Shown here piece after piece: positions 10,478 through 22,839 of a DNA stretch of 64,000 nt. Numbering within the stretch: the stretch's first letter is position 1; every line of letters begins with the position of its first letter. A program made the position numbers and the translations under genes. This DNA comes from Perilla frutescens. Lineage: Eukaryota; Streptophyta; Magnoliopsida; Lamiales; Lamiaceae. The DNA is taken from assembly GCA_026008535.1 (NCBI GenBank), contig BRKX01000018.1, positions 20,158,088-20,222,087 of the forward strand. Direction: 5' to 3'. The notes under the pieces were generated by a model. That model had not been told where the DNA came from. It saw only the letters and a list, made by a program, of their open reading frames with translations, and did no database searches.

Positions 10478-13382
10478 TTACGGGAACAATACAAGGTCTT
10501 TGCCCTCAAATATTTCAGCACAATATCTTTCCCGATATGCTCCTCCCTTAGAAGTATCCAAATGTTCCACAAACCATTGGCTATTCATGAGTTCCATAAA
10601 TTTCAATGCCAGAATTCCACAATCAAATCCATTTTTTTGCTGAGGTGTGCCCTTATAATGGTTTACCACCCACTGCTGACGGTTCGGCACTCCGTTGTAC
10701 ATATCCAACAAAATTGTTAGATTTTTGGATACGAATTGGAAGTCGACCAAGGTTTTCTTCCATGATCTCTCGTCAGTCAGCGAGTCGTAAACCAGAATTT
10801 CTCGATCACGTAGATGAAGCACGTACAAGACCCAATGATTTTTTCTTGTATGCGCGACACCATACACACAGTCAACCTTTTCCCAAGGTATACCCCTAGT
10901 TCTGGGGTATTGGCCGGACACATATTTCATCAAAATGTTGATATTATTCTGAAAATTTCTTGTCTGGATTCGATCCTATAAATATCACAAACAATAAGAA
11001 AATGCCGGTCGTGTTTAGAAGGTGAAAAATAAACAAGGTTAAAAAAGTAATGTAACATACCCAGAACAGGAGCTCAACACAAGTCCAATCCCCCGCAAAG
11101 CGGGATGGCCACGTGCGTGCTTTGTACATCAGCAGATTCATTACCAAGTCAATTTGCTGTGCATTTTGGAAGAGTAGACAAAATTAGTAGGTTCTGCCGA
11201 AAACGTGTATATTATTGACAATAGTATTAAATTATTTCTGCTTGTGCAATTACCACGTCTGAGAGCCACATTTCATTTTGCCAAAGCCTGTCAAACACAT
11301 CTTTATTCACACATTCACCCTAGCCCATCATTAAACTCAACTGTTCCGGATCAGCATACCATTTCTTGAACTTAGCAACTAATTCTTCAGGCCATATCCA
11401 GCAAGGATCGTAAAATACGTAAGTTGAATATGCAGTCCCACTCCCACCCACATTCCTACTCTTCCCATCACTCGTGCTTTCTTGCTTGATGTAACGAAGT
11501 GATTATACCTGAAGTGGTTTCATCCCGGAAAAATCAAACTCCTCAGAGTTTACTGGCACAGTGGGCCCAGTCATCTCATCATGGCTTTCATAACCCAAAT
11601 CCATAGGTACCGTTGAATACATTCACCTCTTTTTTTACCTAAAGGGCACTTGAATCACCGGAGGCACTGGTGTCTCGTCATTGATGGTTTCAACGGTTTT
11701 ACTAATTGGAGGCACTGGGGTTTCTTCCTTTTTGGTCTCAGCTTCCTTTGTGGGCTCAGCCCTTAGATCATTGGATTTATGTTGAGCGCTTGATGGACAA
11801 TGGGAAATAGGCGGAGAGACCGGATCATCACCAATGATGAGATTTGGATCCCCCATTGAGGAGATCTTGTCGACAATTATGTCAACAATAGTCTGTGCAG
11901 CTTGTAACTCTGTTGATTGGACATCGGAACTCACTACTTCAACTTTGGGCGTATCTCGAGACCACTTCTTATTTGAATCAAGAAGGCTCTCTTTCCCGAA
12001 ATGTTGAACGAGAGGGCTCCCAGCATCCCTAACCAGAGAGATTTTTGCATCCAGTGGTGGTGAGCTCTCTTTCCCGACCTCAGGAGATCCCTCCAAGATT
12101 TTTAAAATTTTGGTGCACATAAGTTCGATTTTGGTGCACATAAGTTCGATTTTCTGCAACCTTTCATTGAACTTAGAATGACACTACAAGGGTTGTTTAG
12201 ATCAAAACATAAGATGCATTGGGGAAAATTTCAATACAAGGACATTAAATGTCAAGATAAAAACTCACACTACAGTTGCCTTCTCCATCAGCCCTATCTC
12301 GAAACGACTCATTCTCATCACCGATATATGCACCTAGACACGGTCCTTTATTTTGTTCAGTGGGATGATCATCATTTGGTTCAGCCTCGAACTCCCGAAG
12401 TAGAAGTAACACGGGATGGCTAGATTCAACATCTGAGGCCACCAACCTTGACAGCACATCAACCTAAGAAACCAAAAAGTGAATTAGGCTAATAATTTAA
12501 TTTTAGAAACTGTAAAATTATGAAAAGGGACTATTCATTTAACCTGCCCAATCTCATGCTCGATAAGCCTTGAAACTTCATTGGAGGTGAGCGAGCCCTT
12601 GCTCAACCAGCGGAGGAATCGAGGCCACTTGTCATCTGCATCAATCACACACGTTGCGCATCGAACAGCAACATGAGGGATAGCCTCATATGCCCACACT
12701 TGCAAGGCATATGTAAATCCACATGTGTTGATGTTGGCTCTGTCCGTTACCAGCTTAGTCTTATTGGGCCCGATATAATCCTTAAACTACTATTTTATTG
12801 AAGAAACAAAAAAATTAAAGGCCACTGTCCCCCAAGGAAAGCTATTAAATAATTCCAAATCTTCGACAATGTGAAAATACTGCATATCTATCTTCTTACT
12901 GGTCCTATCTCTCATCAACAAAACCAAATACAAAAAGCGGAGGAGTGCTAGCTTCAATGTTGTAGGCCATTTGCCCCCCCCACTTTGCTCACATACTTTT
13001 TTGAAAATATTTTCAATATCCACCACTCTAATTGTGTTTCTCCTACCAAATAGATTTGAATGTAAGGTGGACGAGCTTGGAACGGATGGTTCCGGACCGA
13101 ATTGAAGACCAGTTATCAAAAAAAATTCGCTCGGGCAAAAAATGGCGTTCGATTTGCCAAATGTGAAGACTAATCTCCCCTTGGATCTAGCCCAGTCCAT
13201 CTTTAACAAGAGATTTAATATCACCTGGGCTTGAAAGTTAATGCCCGACATTTGCATAAATTGGCCAAAACACATATCAACAAATTGGCCAAAGTTTTCC
13301 TCATCCAATAATCCTCGAATCAAATCTAATGCACCCAAGTCACATCGGCTGGACAGAGATGCTCTGAATTGTGATTTTGTAC
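10478..13382 (-). pseudogene. MULE-borne ULP1-like (C48) protease with DUF1985 domain, broken
   Basis: Reading the minus strand, the exons I can place are 13382-12544, 12463-12269, 12183-11254, 11156-11061 and 10975-10478, joined at GT...AG borders. The first carries DUF1985 (TFGKSNAIFCPSEFFLITGL, then TYALQVWAYEAIP). The third is a low-complexity Pro/Glu/Thr linker with a repeated ELMCTKI heptad. The last is a ULP1-type cysteine protease domain with its triad in view: His in KNHWVLYV, Asp in VYDSLTD, Cys in FDCGILAL. Such proteins would cleave SUMO-like tags, but in plants this architecture is mainly found inside Mutator-like elements. In-frame stops occur at 12787-12792 (TAG TAG), near 11620-11640 (TAA and TGA), 11503-11505 and 11320-11322, so the gene is dead although its protease exon is intact. 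Upstream exons were not found. Confidence 0.8.
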
Positions 13383-15089
13383 CTGATAATTAATGACCAA
13401 AAATTCAACAACATAACTTATTCAATATAATGTCCGTCAATTATAAATGAAAAGTCAACAAAAAAAATGAAAAACAAAACATTACTTCAAGGTAGAAATA
13501 GATATTATATAACACGGATCTACATAACAAATGAGTGTGCTCTGGTCGGGCCGGGCCGGACCGACAGTTTTGACAGCTGTAGTTAAAATGCAATATTAGG
13601 GGTGGCAAAATAGACCAGGCCCGACGGGCCGGGCCGGGCCAAAAAATGACCCACTTGAATTTCGGGCCGGTCCGGGATCAGCTTACTGAATTTCACATGA
13701 AGCAGATTAATCACCGCGCCAAAAGATTCCGCTTAGGTGTTGATTAAGACATAATGGGTCAATTCGAGTTGATTATGATGGAAATTAATCAATTTTTTTT
13801 CTCTTAACCATGCTCTCAACGTGAGAAAGAATGACTCCTTTTGAGTGAACAATTTCATTATTCCACAAACCAATTTCATAAAAAGAACAGCACTATAACC
13901 GAAAGTCGTTAAAATATAGGGTGGGAATGTATTTTTTTTCCTATAATAATCGGATGTTCATTCTAGAGGAGAAAATTGTTCTACCAACAATCGATTGTAG
14001 ATACTATATGTATGTGCACGTAAGTTTGATGGCATATAGACTGTAATAATTTAAGATTTTCATCTAATCTTCGCATATATACTTATATAGGGAAAATTAT
14101 CTTCAATTAAATTTTTCAAAATACAATCAATAATGTTAGATTTTCACACGAAAAATTGATCATATATTAGATTTGTAATTTTTTTTAAAAATGAGTATTG
14201 TTTTAATAATTTTGAAAAAATAGGTTATTTAAAAAAAATCTAAAAGTGTGAATATCAAAATGCAATTAACCATTTTTTTCCCATACCCTTTTTAGAGCAT
14301 CTCCACTAGTACTGCATAACCCATTTTGCAATTGAGATTTTGCTCTATACCAGCCAATATGCAAACTTCATAATAATATGCAAAAGTGGAAAAAGCAAGT
14401 GAAAAAACAGGAAAAAAGAAATTGTTCCTTCACATTTTCGTTTTTCTAAATATCTATTTTTAAAATCCTCATTTTTCTAAATATCTCGTTTTTTCAGGCC
14501 GGGACGGGCCAAATAAATTGGCCTACATGAATTTCGGGCCGGGCAAAAATATTTAAAATAATCAAACTGAGCTAACCCAAATACTCCGTTGAGGAAACCC
14601 CTTTGTCGCTCTTCACACGAGTCGCCATCGTTGTCTAACAAGGAAAACGAAGTAAAATTAATAACCAATCAACAAGTGGAAAAATTAAAATAACCAATCA
14701 ATAAATCATGTGGACCACAATAAGATAACGATACCATAATTGAGCAAACAATATACTCATGAAATTAATATGGCCTTTTTTTGGCAAAGAAAAGGTTTGA
14801 TTTCCCAAATCAGGACCACCACATAGGTAGACCATATACATACATATCCCGAAATCTAAATAACCCACCCACGCATTCAATTGAATTGAACCTTTTTCTT
14901 GAGAGCGATCACCCGAAATTTCTAAGTACACGTTCCTTAATCATCACGTGAATTTAAAAAATTCTAAGATGTCCAAACAAGGACAACTAACTAACAAAGC
15001 CACCTCTTGTTTATTAAATACTTTCAAGGAGAGAAAGTTAAGAACCTGAGGACTTCGGGAGACACTTGGAGAGGTGAGATTTCAAATGG
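13383..15089. other. Intergenic sequence with hAT-like GGCCGGGCC remnants
   Basis: Near 13596 the text GGGGTGGCAAAATAGACC followed by GGCCGGGCCGGGCC resembles the start of plant hAT-derived repeats. A related GGGCCGGG stretch recurs at 13530-13560 and about 14495-14545. At about 14295 AGAGCATCTCCACTAGTAC looks like one end of a Harbinger-type MITE. The rest is AT-rich. No gene is supported. Confidence 0.4.
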
Positions 15090-15148
15090 AAAAAACCTTT
15101 GATTTCGAGTGTTCGACTACACGGGAGAGAGATCTGTGCGAGAGTGCG

Positions 15149-15180
<32 letters not shown>

Positions 15181-15420
15181 AGAGAGAGAGAGAGGGTTTG
15201 GCTGAGGAAGAGAGAGAGAGAGAGAACGCGACGGGCGAGAGGCAGTTCCAGTTGCTATCGAGGGATTGCTCGGCTCGTTTCCGTCGAGGGAGCTGTCGAA
15301 GTGGAGGTGGGAGAAGGTGGAGGAGAAGATCGGGAAGGAGAGAGGAGAGAGAGGGAAGGAGGTAAAAGATTTTCTAATCTTCCTTGGGAATCTAAATTAG
15401 ATTTTTCTAGATGAAAATAA
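15090..15420. repeat. GA-rich microsatellite region
   Basis: (GA)n and (GAGAGG)n tracts dominate 15145-15230, followed by a GC-richer patch to 15360. It resembles the 5' leader of a plant gene and the GA-rich block at 19380-19860. The Arg/Glu-rich open frames over it come from the dinucleotide repeat and were not called as genes. Confidence 0.6.
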
Positions 15421-15681
15421 TTTAGAGATTTCATTTATCCAAATTGGCTATGAATTGTAATGATGATACTTTTCTTTATGTAGTATAAATTAAATAAAAT
15501 ATTGAGTATATTTTATGATGTTTTTACAAATGGCTAAAAAATGATGATAATTTCTTGCATAGTATAATCTAAAAATAATTACATGAATTAGTTCCTTTTC
15601 CCAGTGGTAGATTAATGAAAATTTATTGATTGGCCATACTCTGTCCGTAATCTGTCAGCTCTAAATAGCAAACTTCTCCAT

Positions 15682-17075
15682 AGTAGCCAAATCTTACTCT
15701 AATAATACTTTATATTTTTCTATTAATATTTAACCTTTCATTAATTAATTCCAACTCTTATTGGAATAATTAATTAATTCCAGTTTTTATTGTAATATTT
15801 AATTAATACTATGTCCGTACTCCGGTCGGAGTTTGGCCTCACGTACCTTGTCCAAGAATTTTAATGTAATTGTGCCACGGTGAACTGTTTAGTCGTTAAC
15901 GACCACACACACGATTGTTCCATCATCACTCATATCCTGATTCAATCCAAGGTTGTCTATCACGCTTTGGCCGCACTTCGAACGCACTTTGGTCTCACAC
16001 ACCTATCGGACTAGAAAGAGTGAGAATGAAGCAAGGCTACGAGTCGCGACCAGAGTAGCGACCAATCTGGTCGCGAATCAAGTAATGTTGGAAGAAGAAA
16101 AAGCAGAATAAAATTAAAGACGCCGTGAAATAAAGAAAACAGTGATTTTTGATTTCTCTGAAATATTTCTGAACCGCGGTGTGAATGTGAAGGAGGGGAG
16201 AGTTATGAAAATCACAGAGGTTAAAAATAAATACAGACCCCGAGAATAAGTAGTAGTAGTTGTGGATCCACGAGGCAGGGCTATGAGTAGCCAAATCTTA
16301 CTCTAATAATATTTTATATTTTTCTATTTATATTTAACCTTTCATTAATTAATTCCAACTCTTATTAGAATTTTTAATTAATTCCCATTATTATTGTAAT
16401 ATTTAATTAATACTATGTCCGTACTCCGGCCAGGTTTTGGCCTCATGTACCTTGTCCAAGAATTTTAATGTAACTGTGCCACGGTGAACTGTTTAGTCGT
16501 TAACGACCACACACACGATTGTTCCATCATCACTCATATCCTGATTCAATCCAAGGTTGTCTATCATGCGTTGGCCGCACTTCGAACGCACTTTGGCCTC
16601 ACACACCTATCGAACTAGAAAGAGTGAGAATGAAGCAAGGCTATGAGTCGCGACCAGAGTAGCGACCAAGGTCGCGAATCAAATAATGTTGGAAGAAGAA
16701 AAGGCAGAATAAAATTAAAGATGCCGTGAAATAATGAAAACATTGATTTTTGATTTCTCTGAAATATTTCTGAACCGCAGTGTGAATGTGAAGGATGGGA
16801 AGTTATGAAAATCATGGAGGTTAAAAATAAAATACAGACCCCGAGAACAAGTGGTAGTAGTTGTGGATCCACGAGGCAGGGCTATGAGTAGCCAAATCTT
16901 ACTCTAATAATACTTTATGTTTTTCTATTTATATTTAACCTTTCATTAATTAATTCCAACTCTTATTGGAATATTTAATTAATTCCAATTTTTATTGTAA
17001 TGTTTAATTAATATTATGTCCGTACTCCGGCCGGGCTTCGGCCGCACGTACCTTTTTCAAGAATTTTAAAATGTT
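15682..17075. repeat. Tandem repeat of about 602 bp, 2.3 copies
   Basis: Units begin AGTAGCCAAATCTTACTCTA at 15682, 16286 and 16887, giving periods of 604 and 601 bp; the third copy stops near 17065. Each unit contains the CCGTACTCCGG ... TTGGCC motif shared with 22.8-23.5 kb, and a minus-strand open frame starting near WIHNYYYL (copy 1) or MDPQLLPL (copy 2). That frame is hydrophobic and differs in phase between copies, so I do not call it a gene. Confidence 0.85.
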
Positions 17076-17920
17076 GGGAATTGTGGATATAGAGCAAAGA
17101 GAAATTAATATTTTATTCGAACTTCTCTCGTTCAACATAATAAATTAACAAGTCAAATTCAGATGATGCTCATTTATCATACAGCTCCATTCCTAAATAT
17201 CCATTTTCATCCCTTTTTCATCCACTACAAACTGAATCAACAAGCATCCAAATTAAAATCACCAATCAAAGAGCAGTAGCATGCAGCTTCATCGACCTGC
17301 TATACATTGGCCGACAATCTTCAGTGGAGCTTTTCCAATTCTCCCGTTCTCGCGATCATCGCCTGCAGTTCAGTATATTATGAAAAATGCAGAGCACTAT
17401 CATTATCATTGAGCATAATTACAATCAAATGAACTAAAACTGAAGAACAAGATGTTTTATTCAACACAGCAGCACCCTGCAACAAAGCAACAAATCAGGT
17501 TTTGATACACCAAATTAAGATCAACAAGAAAGAAAAACCAATCCCAAGCTCACAAAGTCCAATCCAAGGGAGCCAATGTCTCAACTCTCAACCCTGAACA
17601 ATCCATGACGACACTCAAAATCACATAATCAACTTCAAAAAACTCAAAGCACAAGCATCACAACTAAGAACTTTAAACATTGTCCTCATAACTAGAAACT
17701 TTATTTGATGAGACCTGGTTTGTAAAAGACAGGGAGCCCAAAATCGAATGTTAGAACATCAAATAGCAAATACACACAAAATCATGCAAACACAGTAGCT
17801 GACTAACATCACTATATCCTAGGGAACAAGAATCAGTCAGAGAGATTATCAAAAGCCAACATAAAAATAAAATAAAAAAAAATCTTAAGAGCAGCAAAGA
17901 CTAAACTTCGACCATCTAAA

Positions 17921-18124
17921 CTAGACATCACCATACCTCATTATAACACCAAATCCATCACAACCACCTTCTTCCTTGTCATTCTTGATGTCCCTTGAAA
18001 CATTTGGCACAACTAAATCTTCGAACAAGTACAGCAACCTAGTATCATAGTTCACCTCGAATCCCTTCCCCAATGCATGCACAGAATTTAATGTTGTGTG
18101 CAAAGCTGCCGCATTTTCTACCAT
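17921..18124 (-). pseudogene. Captured MACPF (CAD1-like) gene fragment
   Basis: The minus strand from the ATG at 18122-18124 reads MVENAAALHTTLNSVHALGK, then GFEVNYDTRLLY, then LVVPNVSRDIKNDKEE. From memory of the family, this matches the amino end of plant MACPF proteins of the CAD1/NSL1 group, which begin with a similar ALNSVQALGRGFDV...DTRLLYCKG block; they are perforin-like proteins linked to restraint of plant cell death. About 25 residues usually found between DTRLLY and the VPNVS block are missing, and the frame ends soon after, so this is a small broken piece. It lies among repeats, which fits transduplication by a transposon. Family assignment is moderately sure; the source gene is unknown. 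Confidence 0.55.
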
Positions 18125-18164
18125 ATCATCACATCCCATAAAACAAAACAAATAAAAAAGAGGC

Positions 18165-19020
18165 GCAAAACCAGTAATCAATCTCAACACCTTAATTCGA
18201 ATCCGAGAAAACCCAACAATCCCAATTCAACCCAAACCAAGAAGTCAAGAACAACACTCCCTATAATCAAGAACTGATTTTTATCAACGGTGTTGAACGA
18301 ATTCAACCTCAACTAATGCCCTCGCAAAAGGGTATCCAAAATTATCACTCTTTCAGCACAACAAGAAACACAAACCGAGGAAATCAACCTTAACCAATCC
18401 CCTTGCAAAAAGGTATCCAAAATTATCACTCTCTTAACTTGATTGTGAAATGATTTCACTCTACCTTCAGAGCAGATAGCAATCCAGGCGAACTGTAGAA
18501 GCAAGGAAAGGAGATAAAGTTTATCCTCTGCAATGTTCTAGGTGTTTACCATGACTGCACACCTCCCCACCCCCACCCCAAACCCCAGCAAAAAAAGGAG
18601 AAAAATAGAACATAGAGAGAAAGAAGAAAAAATCAACCCAGCATACACACGCCAGCCAAATGCTAGCACTGAACCAAATATAGAATCACCAAAACTGACG
18701 GACAGAGGCAGTAATGAGTAGCAGCACGAATTCATTATTAAACTTGAAGTTTCCCTATGTGATGCATCATGTTTAGTTCCCATTGAAGATCTTGTTATGA
18801 GGTTTATACAAAGCAAAACAAAAAAGATGCGCAAAACCAGTGATCAATCTCAACACCTCAATTCAAATCCGAGAAAACCCAACAATCCCAATTCAACCCA
18901 AACTAAGAAGTCAAGAACAACACTCCCCGCAATCAAGAACTGATTTTTATCAACGGTGTTGAATGAATTCAACCTCAACCAATGCCCTCACAAAAGGGTA
19001 TCCAAAATTATCACTCTTCC
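18165..19020. repeat. Direct repeat of about 195 bp, two copies plus a partial third
   Basis: The block beginning GCGCAAAACCAGT occurs at about 18163 and again at about 18831, with the following 190 bp nearly identical (CAACCTCAA...GGGTATCCAAAATTATCAC). A shorter third copy of its end lies at about 18385-18430. It sits upstream of the MACPF fragment in that fragment's orientation and may be duplicated leader or intron sequence. Confidence 0.75.
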
Positions 19021-19081
19021 AGAAGAAAAGTTGCTTGGAAGTAAATGAGTGAAGAAAAATTGACTACGGATTTAGACAGAC

Positions 19082-19379
19082 CTCAGAATTGGAGTAATTG
19101 GCAGAGGATTCTGATCCACCACCCATTTCACTGGATGTAGCGTCTATGAGATCCCAATCACCACCTAATCCACACAAATACCTAACACTAACGCACGAAA
19201 TAGCTCAACCAAAAATCAAGCCCCAAATCATAACTATCCAAGAAAAGGAGAAAAATCCTAAACCATCCAGAATAATTAAATTTTCCTGTTTCGCAAAAAA
19301 AATTGACGCTTCACATAATTAGTAAAAAAATGAATAGAAATATTTATACCTCGTCATCATAGCTAGGGTTTCTAAACAT
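19082..19379 (-). pseudogene. Two exon-like stretches of an unrecognised gene
   Basis: On the minus strand, 19379-19350 reads MFRNPSYDDE and ends at a GT donor; an AAACCCTAG leader motif overlaps it. A second block, 19164-19082, lies between an AG acceptor and a GT donor and reads GDWDLIDATSSEMGGG, then SESSANYSNSE. Both look coding, but their phases do not join cleanly, so the splice structure is uncertain. I do not recognise the protein. The position just downstream of a GA-rich leader suggests the 5' part of a real gene captured by an element. Confidence 0.35.
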
Positions 19380-19862
19380 TCTAGATCGTCGATTGGAGTG
19401 CAAAAGAGGGAGAGGATGACCCAGAGAGACAGATCTACTGAAGGCAAGGGAGATGGAGCGAGAGAGATGGATTTGATGGGTCGTTGCCGGATCTAGAGTC
19501 TCTGTCGAGGGAAAATCTTCACCGGTCGCCGTTGGAGTGAGAACGTGAGAGAGAAGATAGGAACGAGATAGAGAGGGAGCGAGAGAGATGGATTTGAAGA
19601 GTCGTAGTCGGATCTAGAGTCTCTATCCCCGGAAATTCTTTACCGGTCGCCGTTGAAGTGAGAACGTGAGAGAGAGAAAATAAAAAAGAGATAGAGAGAG
19701 CGGGAGAGAGATCTGGTGGCTCATCGTCAGATCTGGATTCGCCGGTCGCCGAATGGGAGTGAGAGAGAGAGAGAATGAAACAGAGTATGAAACAGGAGTA
19801 TGAGAGAGAATGGGAGTGAGAGAGGGAGGAGAATGAAATAGAGTAAAAAAATAGAGATTTTG
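19380..19862. repeat. GA-rich minisatellite, about three degenerate copies
   Basis: A unit of roughly 140 bp containing GAGCGAGAGAGATGGATTTG, CCGGATCTAGAGTCTCTRTC and CACCGGTCGCCGTTG repeats with decay from about 19450 to 19750, followed by GAGTGAGAGAGA tracts. It resembles an expanded 5' leader for the minus-strand exon-like blocks below 19379. Confidence 0.6.
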
Positions 19863-19890
19863 CAGTAATAAAAGTAAATTTAATAATTAC

Positions 19891-20245
19891 TAATAATTTA
19901 TTTTAACAAATTGATTATCCAATAACCAAGTTTTTCTTCATTATACAAATCGCGGAACCAATATAATTACTTATATTAATTTTTAAATTTTTATTGAAAT
20001 AAAAAAATTAAAATAAATATAGTAATGGTTATCTCATATATTTCTAACTAAAATTTGATTTTTTTTAGTAAAATTAAATTTTATTAAAATTTAATAATTA
20101 ATGATAATTTATTTTAACAATGTTTTACTTCATTAGACCTTTTTCGACATCAATATAATTACTTATATTAATTTTTAAATTTTTATTGGAATCAAAATAG
20201 TAAAATAAAATATAGTATGGTTATCTTATATAGATTTAACTAAAA
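19891..20245. repeat. AT-rich tandem repeat of about 192 bp, interrupted by a Helitron
   Basis: The block with TAATAATTTATTTTAACAA and ATATAATTACTTATATTAAT occurs twice before 20245 (for example at 19961 and 20153). Its continuation reappears at 22739-22800, after the Helitron. The element therefore landed inside a copy of this repeat. Confidence 0.75.
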
Positions 20246-21913
20246 CTAGTACATCTCCCGTGCGATGCACGGATAAGACATTTAAAATTTATTAAAATTT
20301 CACAATTAAAATTATTTCTCCAATTATCAAAAGAACTCACATAAATATAAAAAAAATGAAATCAAACTTGACCATCAATCATAAAATTAAATCAAAATGA
20401 TCTAGAAAAATTGGTAATAGCTTTAAAATGATTTTTGTATCAAAGGTTTTATAACTTAATAGTATTAATAGTGAGATATTGGGTTCAATCCCAAAATGTC
20501 TCATTATTCCCCCTAAGAACTTAAAAAAAAAATTCAAAGTTAAACTTCATAATTCTATCGCAATTTATTTGTAATTCAAAGTGGATTATGCTTTCAAATC
20601 ATTGTTCACAAGATTCATATTTTGTGAATATAAGAGTATTTTCACCGACTGATATAAAATGATTAGTTTATTTGAAGTACACAACACACATGTTAAAAAG
20701 AAATGAGTTTTTTTTATTTGAAATTAACTAATATTTAAAGTTCGGATTTTAAATGTTCTTTTAAATACATAATAGATCTAGAATATAATAATTAAATGCA
20801 ACTGTAATAGAGACAAATTCCATTCATAACCATATTTTATTTTTTAAATACATAAGGTTTGGACTCGAAGAAAAAATTCAGAAAATATTAAGATAAATTA
20901 AATTCATACAAAAAACTAATACAACTTCACACACGTTTGTGGCCAAATAATATTAAGATAAATCCATACAAAAAACTAATACAACTTCATATGGTGCATG
21001 TCAATCATTGATCTCCTTCACAATGACTCTTGATTCATTTCATGGGATAGATATGAGAAATCATCGAGATCAGCGATCAATAAATGGCATGCAAAACTAA
21101 GAACTGAGTTTCAATTTTAAGATTGTTATAGCACGTACGGTATCGACACTAACACTATATTAGAGCTAGTTCATGTACAATATGCACCATTAATTAATAA
21201 ATTGAATTTTTTTTACTTGCCCTACACAAGGTTTACTGTGTTTACAATCAAAATTTAAATGTTCAATTTGAAAGTAAAAATGAAAGAATTGAAATTTTAC
21301 ACATTCCGATATGGAATAAGATCATGGAAGCCTTTTGGATAAACTGCACAAATGACAACTCCTTGTCATTTTCTAACTAAATGTGTGGAATCAGAAAGTT
21401 TGTTGCAAACTCTTCTGCAACCAACATTAGTTTGGAAGAATCGATCGATTGCATTGATGGAAGACCAAATTGGAGCCATATTAGAAATTTCCTCAAGTTA
21501 GCTCTTCAAGAAACTAAAAATAATTAGATCATGTTACAACATAAAAAAAATTGAATAAGATCGATTCTACCCATAATTTCTGCTAGGATACTTTTGTGTG
21601 AGCAAAGTGAACTTGAAAGTACGATGCACCATCTATTTATAATTAATATTAATGTGTAATCATCTAAATTAATTATTAATAATGTTCCATATATAATTAA
21701 ATTAGCATTTGATCTCATGTATATATAATTTTAGTATGGCATATATATACTTCCATAGTTTTGGATATTATAGGCGTAGAAAATAAGTAAATAGAATGGT
21801 AATCTTTTGAAAGATATCAATTCTCCAATCTAATATATTTCTCCCATCATAATTAATGATGATTGATTACTTTGTGTGTGATTGTTACATATTGATTTGT
21901 GTTTCTTTTATTA

Positions 21914-21956
<43 letters not shown>

Positions 21957-22738
21957 AAATAATATACATCTCTGATAAGTTGGTGATCCATAATTTATAG
22001 TGGTTGACTTTCAAAGTAATTTTTTTTAGTGTATTTGTATAATGATTAGATATCGAATATAAGCTAATATATGTAAAGAAATTATATATCTATATACATG
22101 TATATATGGATATATAGGTATCAAAATAAGATATCATGTTACGGTAAAAACAATTATTTGATTTTATATTAGATTGAAATTTAGAATCATCTTAAATCGG
22201 TGAATATTTTAATTTGTCTAACGTATTTAAATATGGTAATATATTGAATGTTTTTATTTTATTTTTATTTTTTTACTCACACACCCGATCTGTGATATTG
22301 AGAAGATTTGAACTCGTGACTTTTGATCTCCAAGCAACTTCACTCCACCACAAGGCCTAGCATTTCTTAGTATTATCTTATTGTTATAAGATATAAATAT
22401 AAAAATTATACCGTAATTGATTAAGGTTAATTAATTTACTAATTATGATCCATTTTTTTATACGGTAATATATTGACTATTAACATAAATTTGGTAACAT
22501 TCATTAAGTCCACATCCGTTTTTATTTGATAATACATTTACTAACCTATTGATTCTAATTGTTGAAATAATTATCGATTTACAGTATAGCTAATTAATAT
22601 CCATATTATAGTACATGAAATTAATAAATTAAGCAAAAACTATCTTATTAGATTTATGGATTTGGAAGTATGATTTGGGCGGGAAAAAGTTAATTTTACC
22701 ATTTCTAGAGACTATCATGTTTTTAGATATAATATAGA
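20246..22738 (-). mobile_element. Non-autonomous Helitron, complete, copy 1
   Basis: On the minus strand the element starts TCTATATTATATCTAAAA (right edge, 22738) and ends with the hairpin CCGTGCATCGCACGG followed by a short spacer and CTAG (left edge, 20246), inserted between A and T without target duplication. These are the defining Helitron ends: 5' TC, a GC hairpin about 10 bp before 3' CTRR, and A|T insertion. Length is 2493 bp. No Rep/helicase coding region is present; its open frames are short and unconserved. It is nearly identical to 49797-52278 in the opposite orientation; one visible difference is a longer (TA)n tract at about 21912-21952. The flanking 192-bp repeat confirms both borders. 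Confidence 0.9.
22270..22372 (-). mobile_element. tRNA-derived SINE-like fragment inside Helitron copy 1
   Basis: The minus strand reads CTTGTGGTGGAGTGAAGTTG, then GTCACGAGTTCAAATCTTCT. These resemble tRNA A- and B-box promoter blocks at SINE spacing. The same segment is in the other Helitron copy at about 50170-50270, so it was present before the family spread. Confidence 0.45.
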
Positions 22739-22839
22739 TTATATATTTTTTAGTAAGATTAAATTTTAATAAAATTTAAAAATTACTAATAATTTATTTT
22801 GACTATTTCGTTATAGGTAATATACATAAATGAAAATTT

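Noticed and set aside
15099..15414. Overlapping Arg/Glu-rich open frames
   Set aside because: They translate a GA microsatellite in two frames; there is no domain or conserved start.
21524..21718. Open frame repeated at 50689-50985
   Set aside because: Present in both Helitron copies only because the copies are nearly identical; AT-rich, no domain, and start and length differ between copies.
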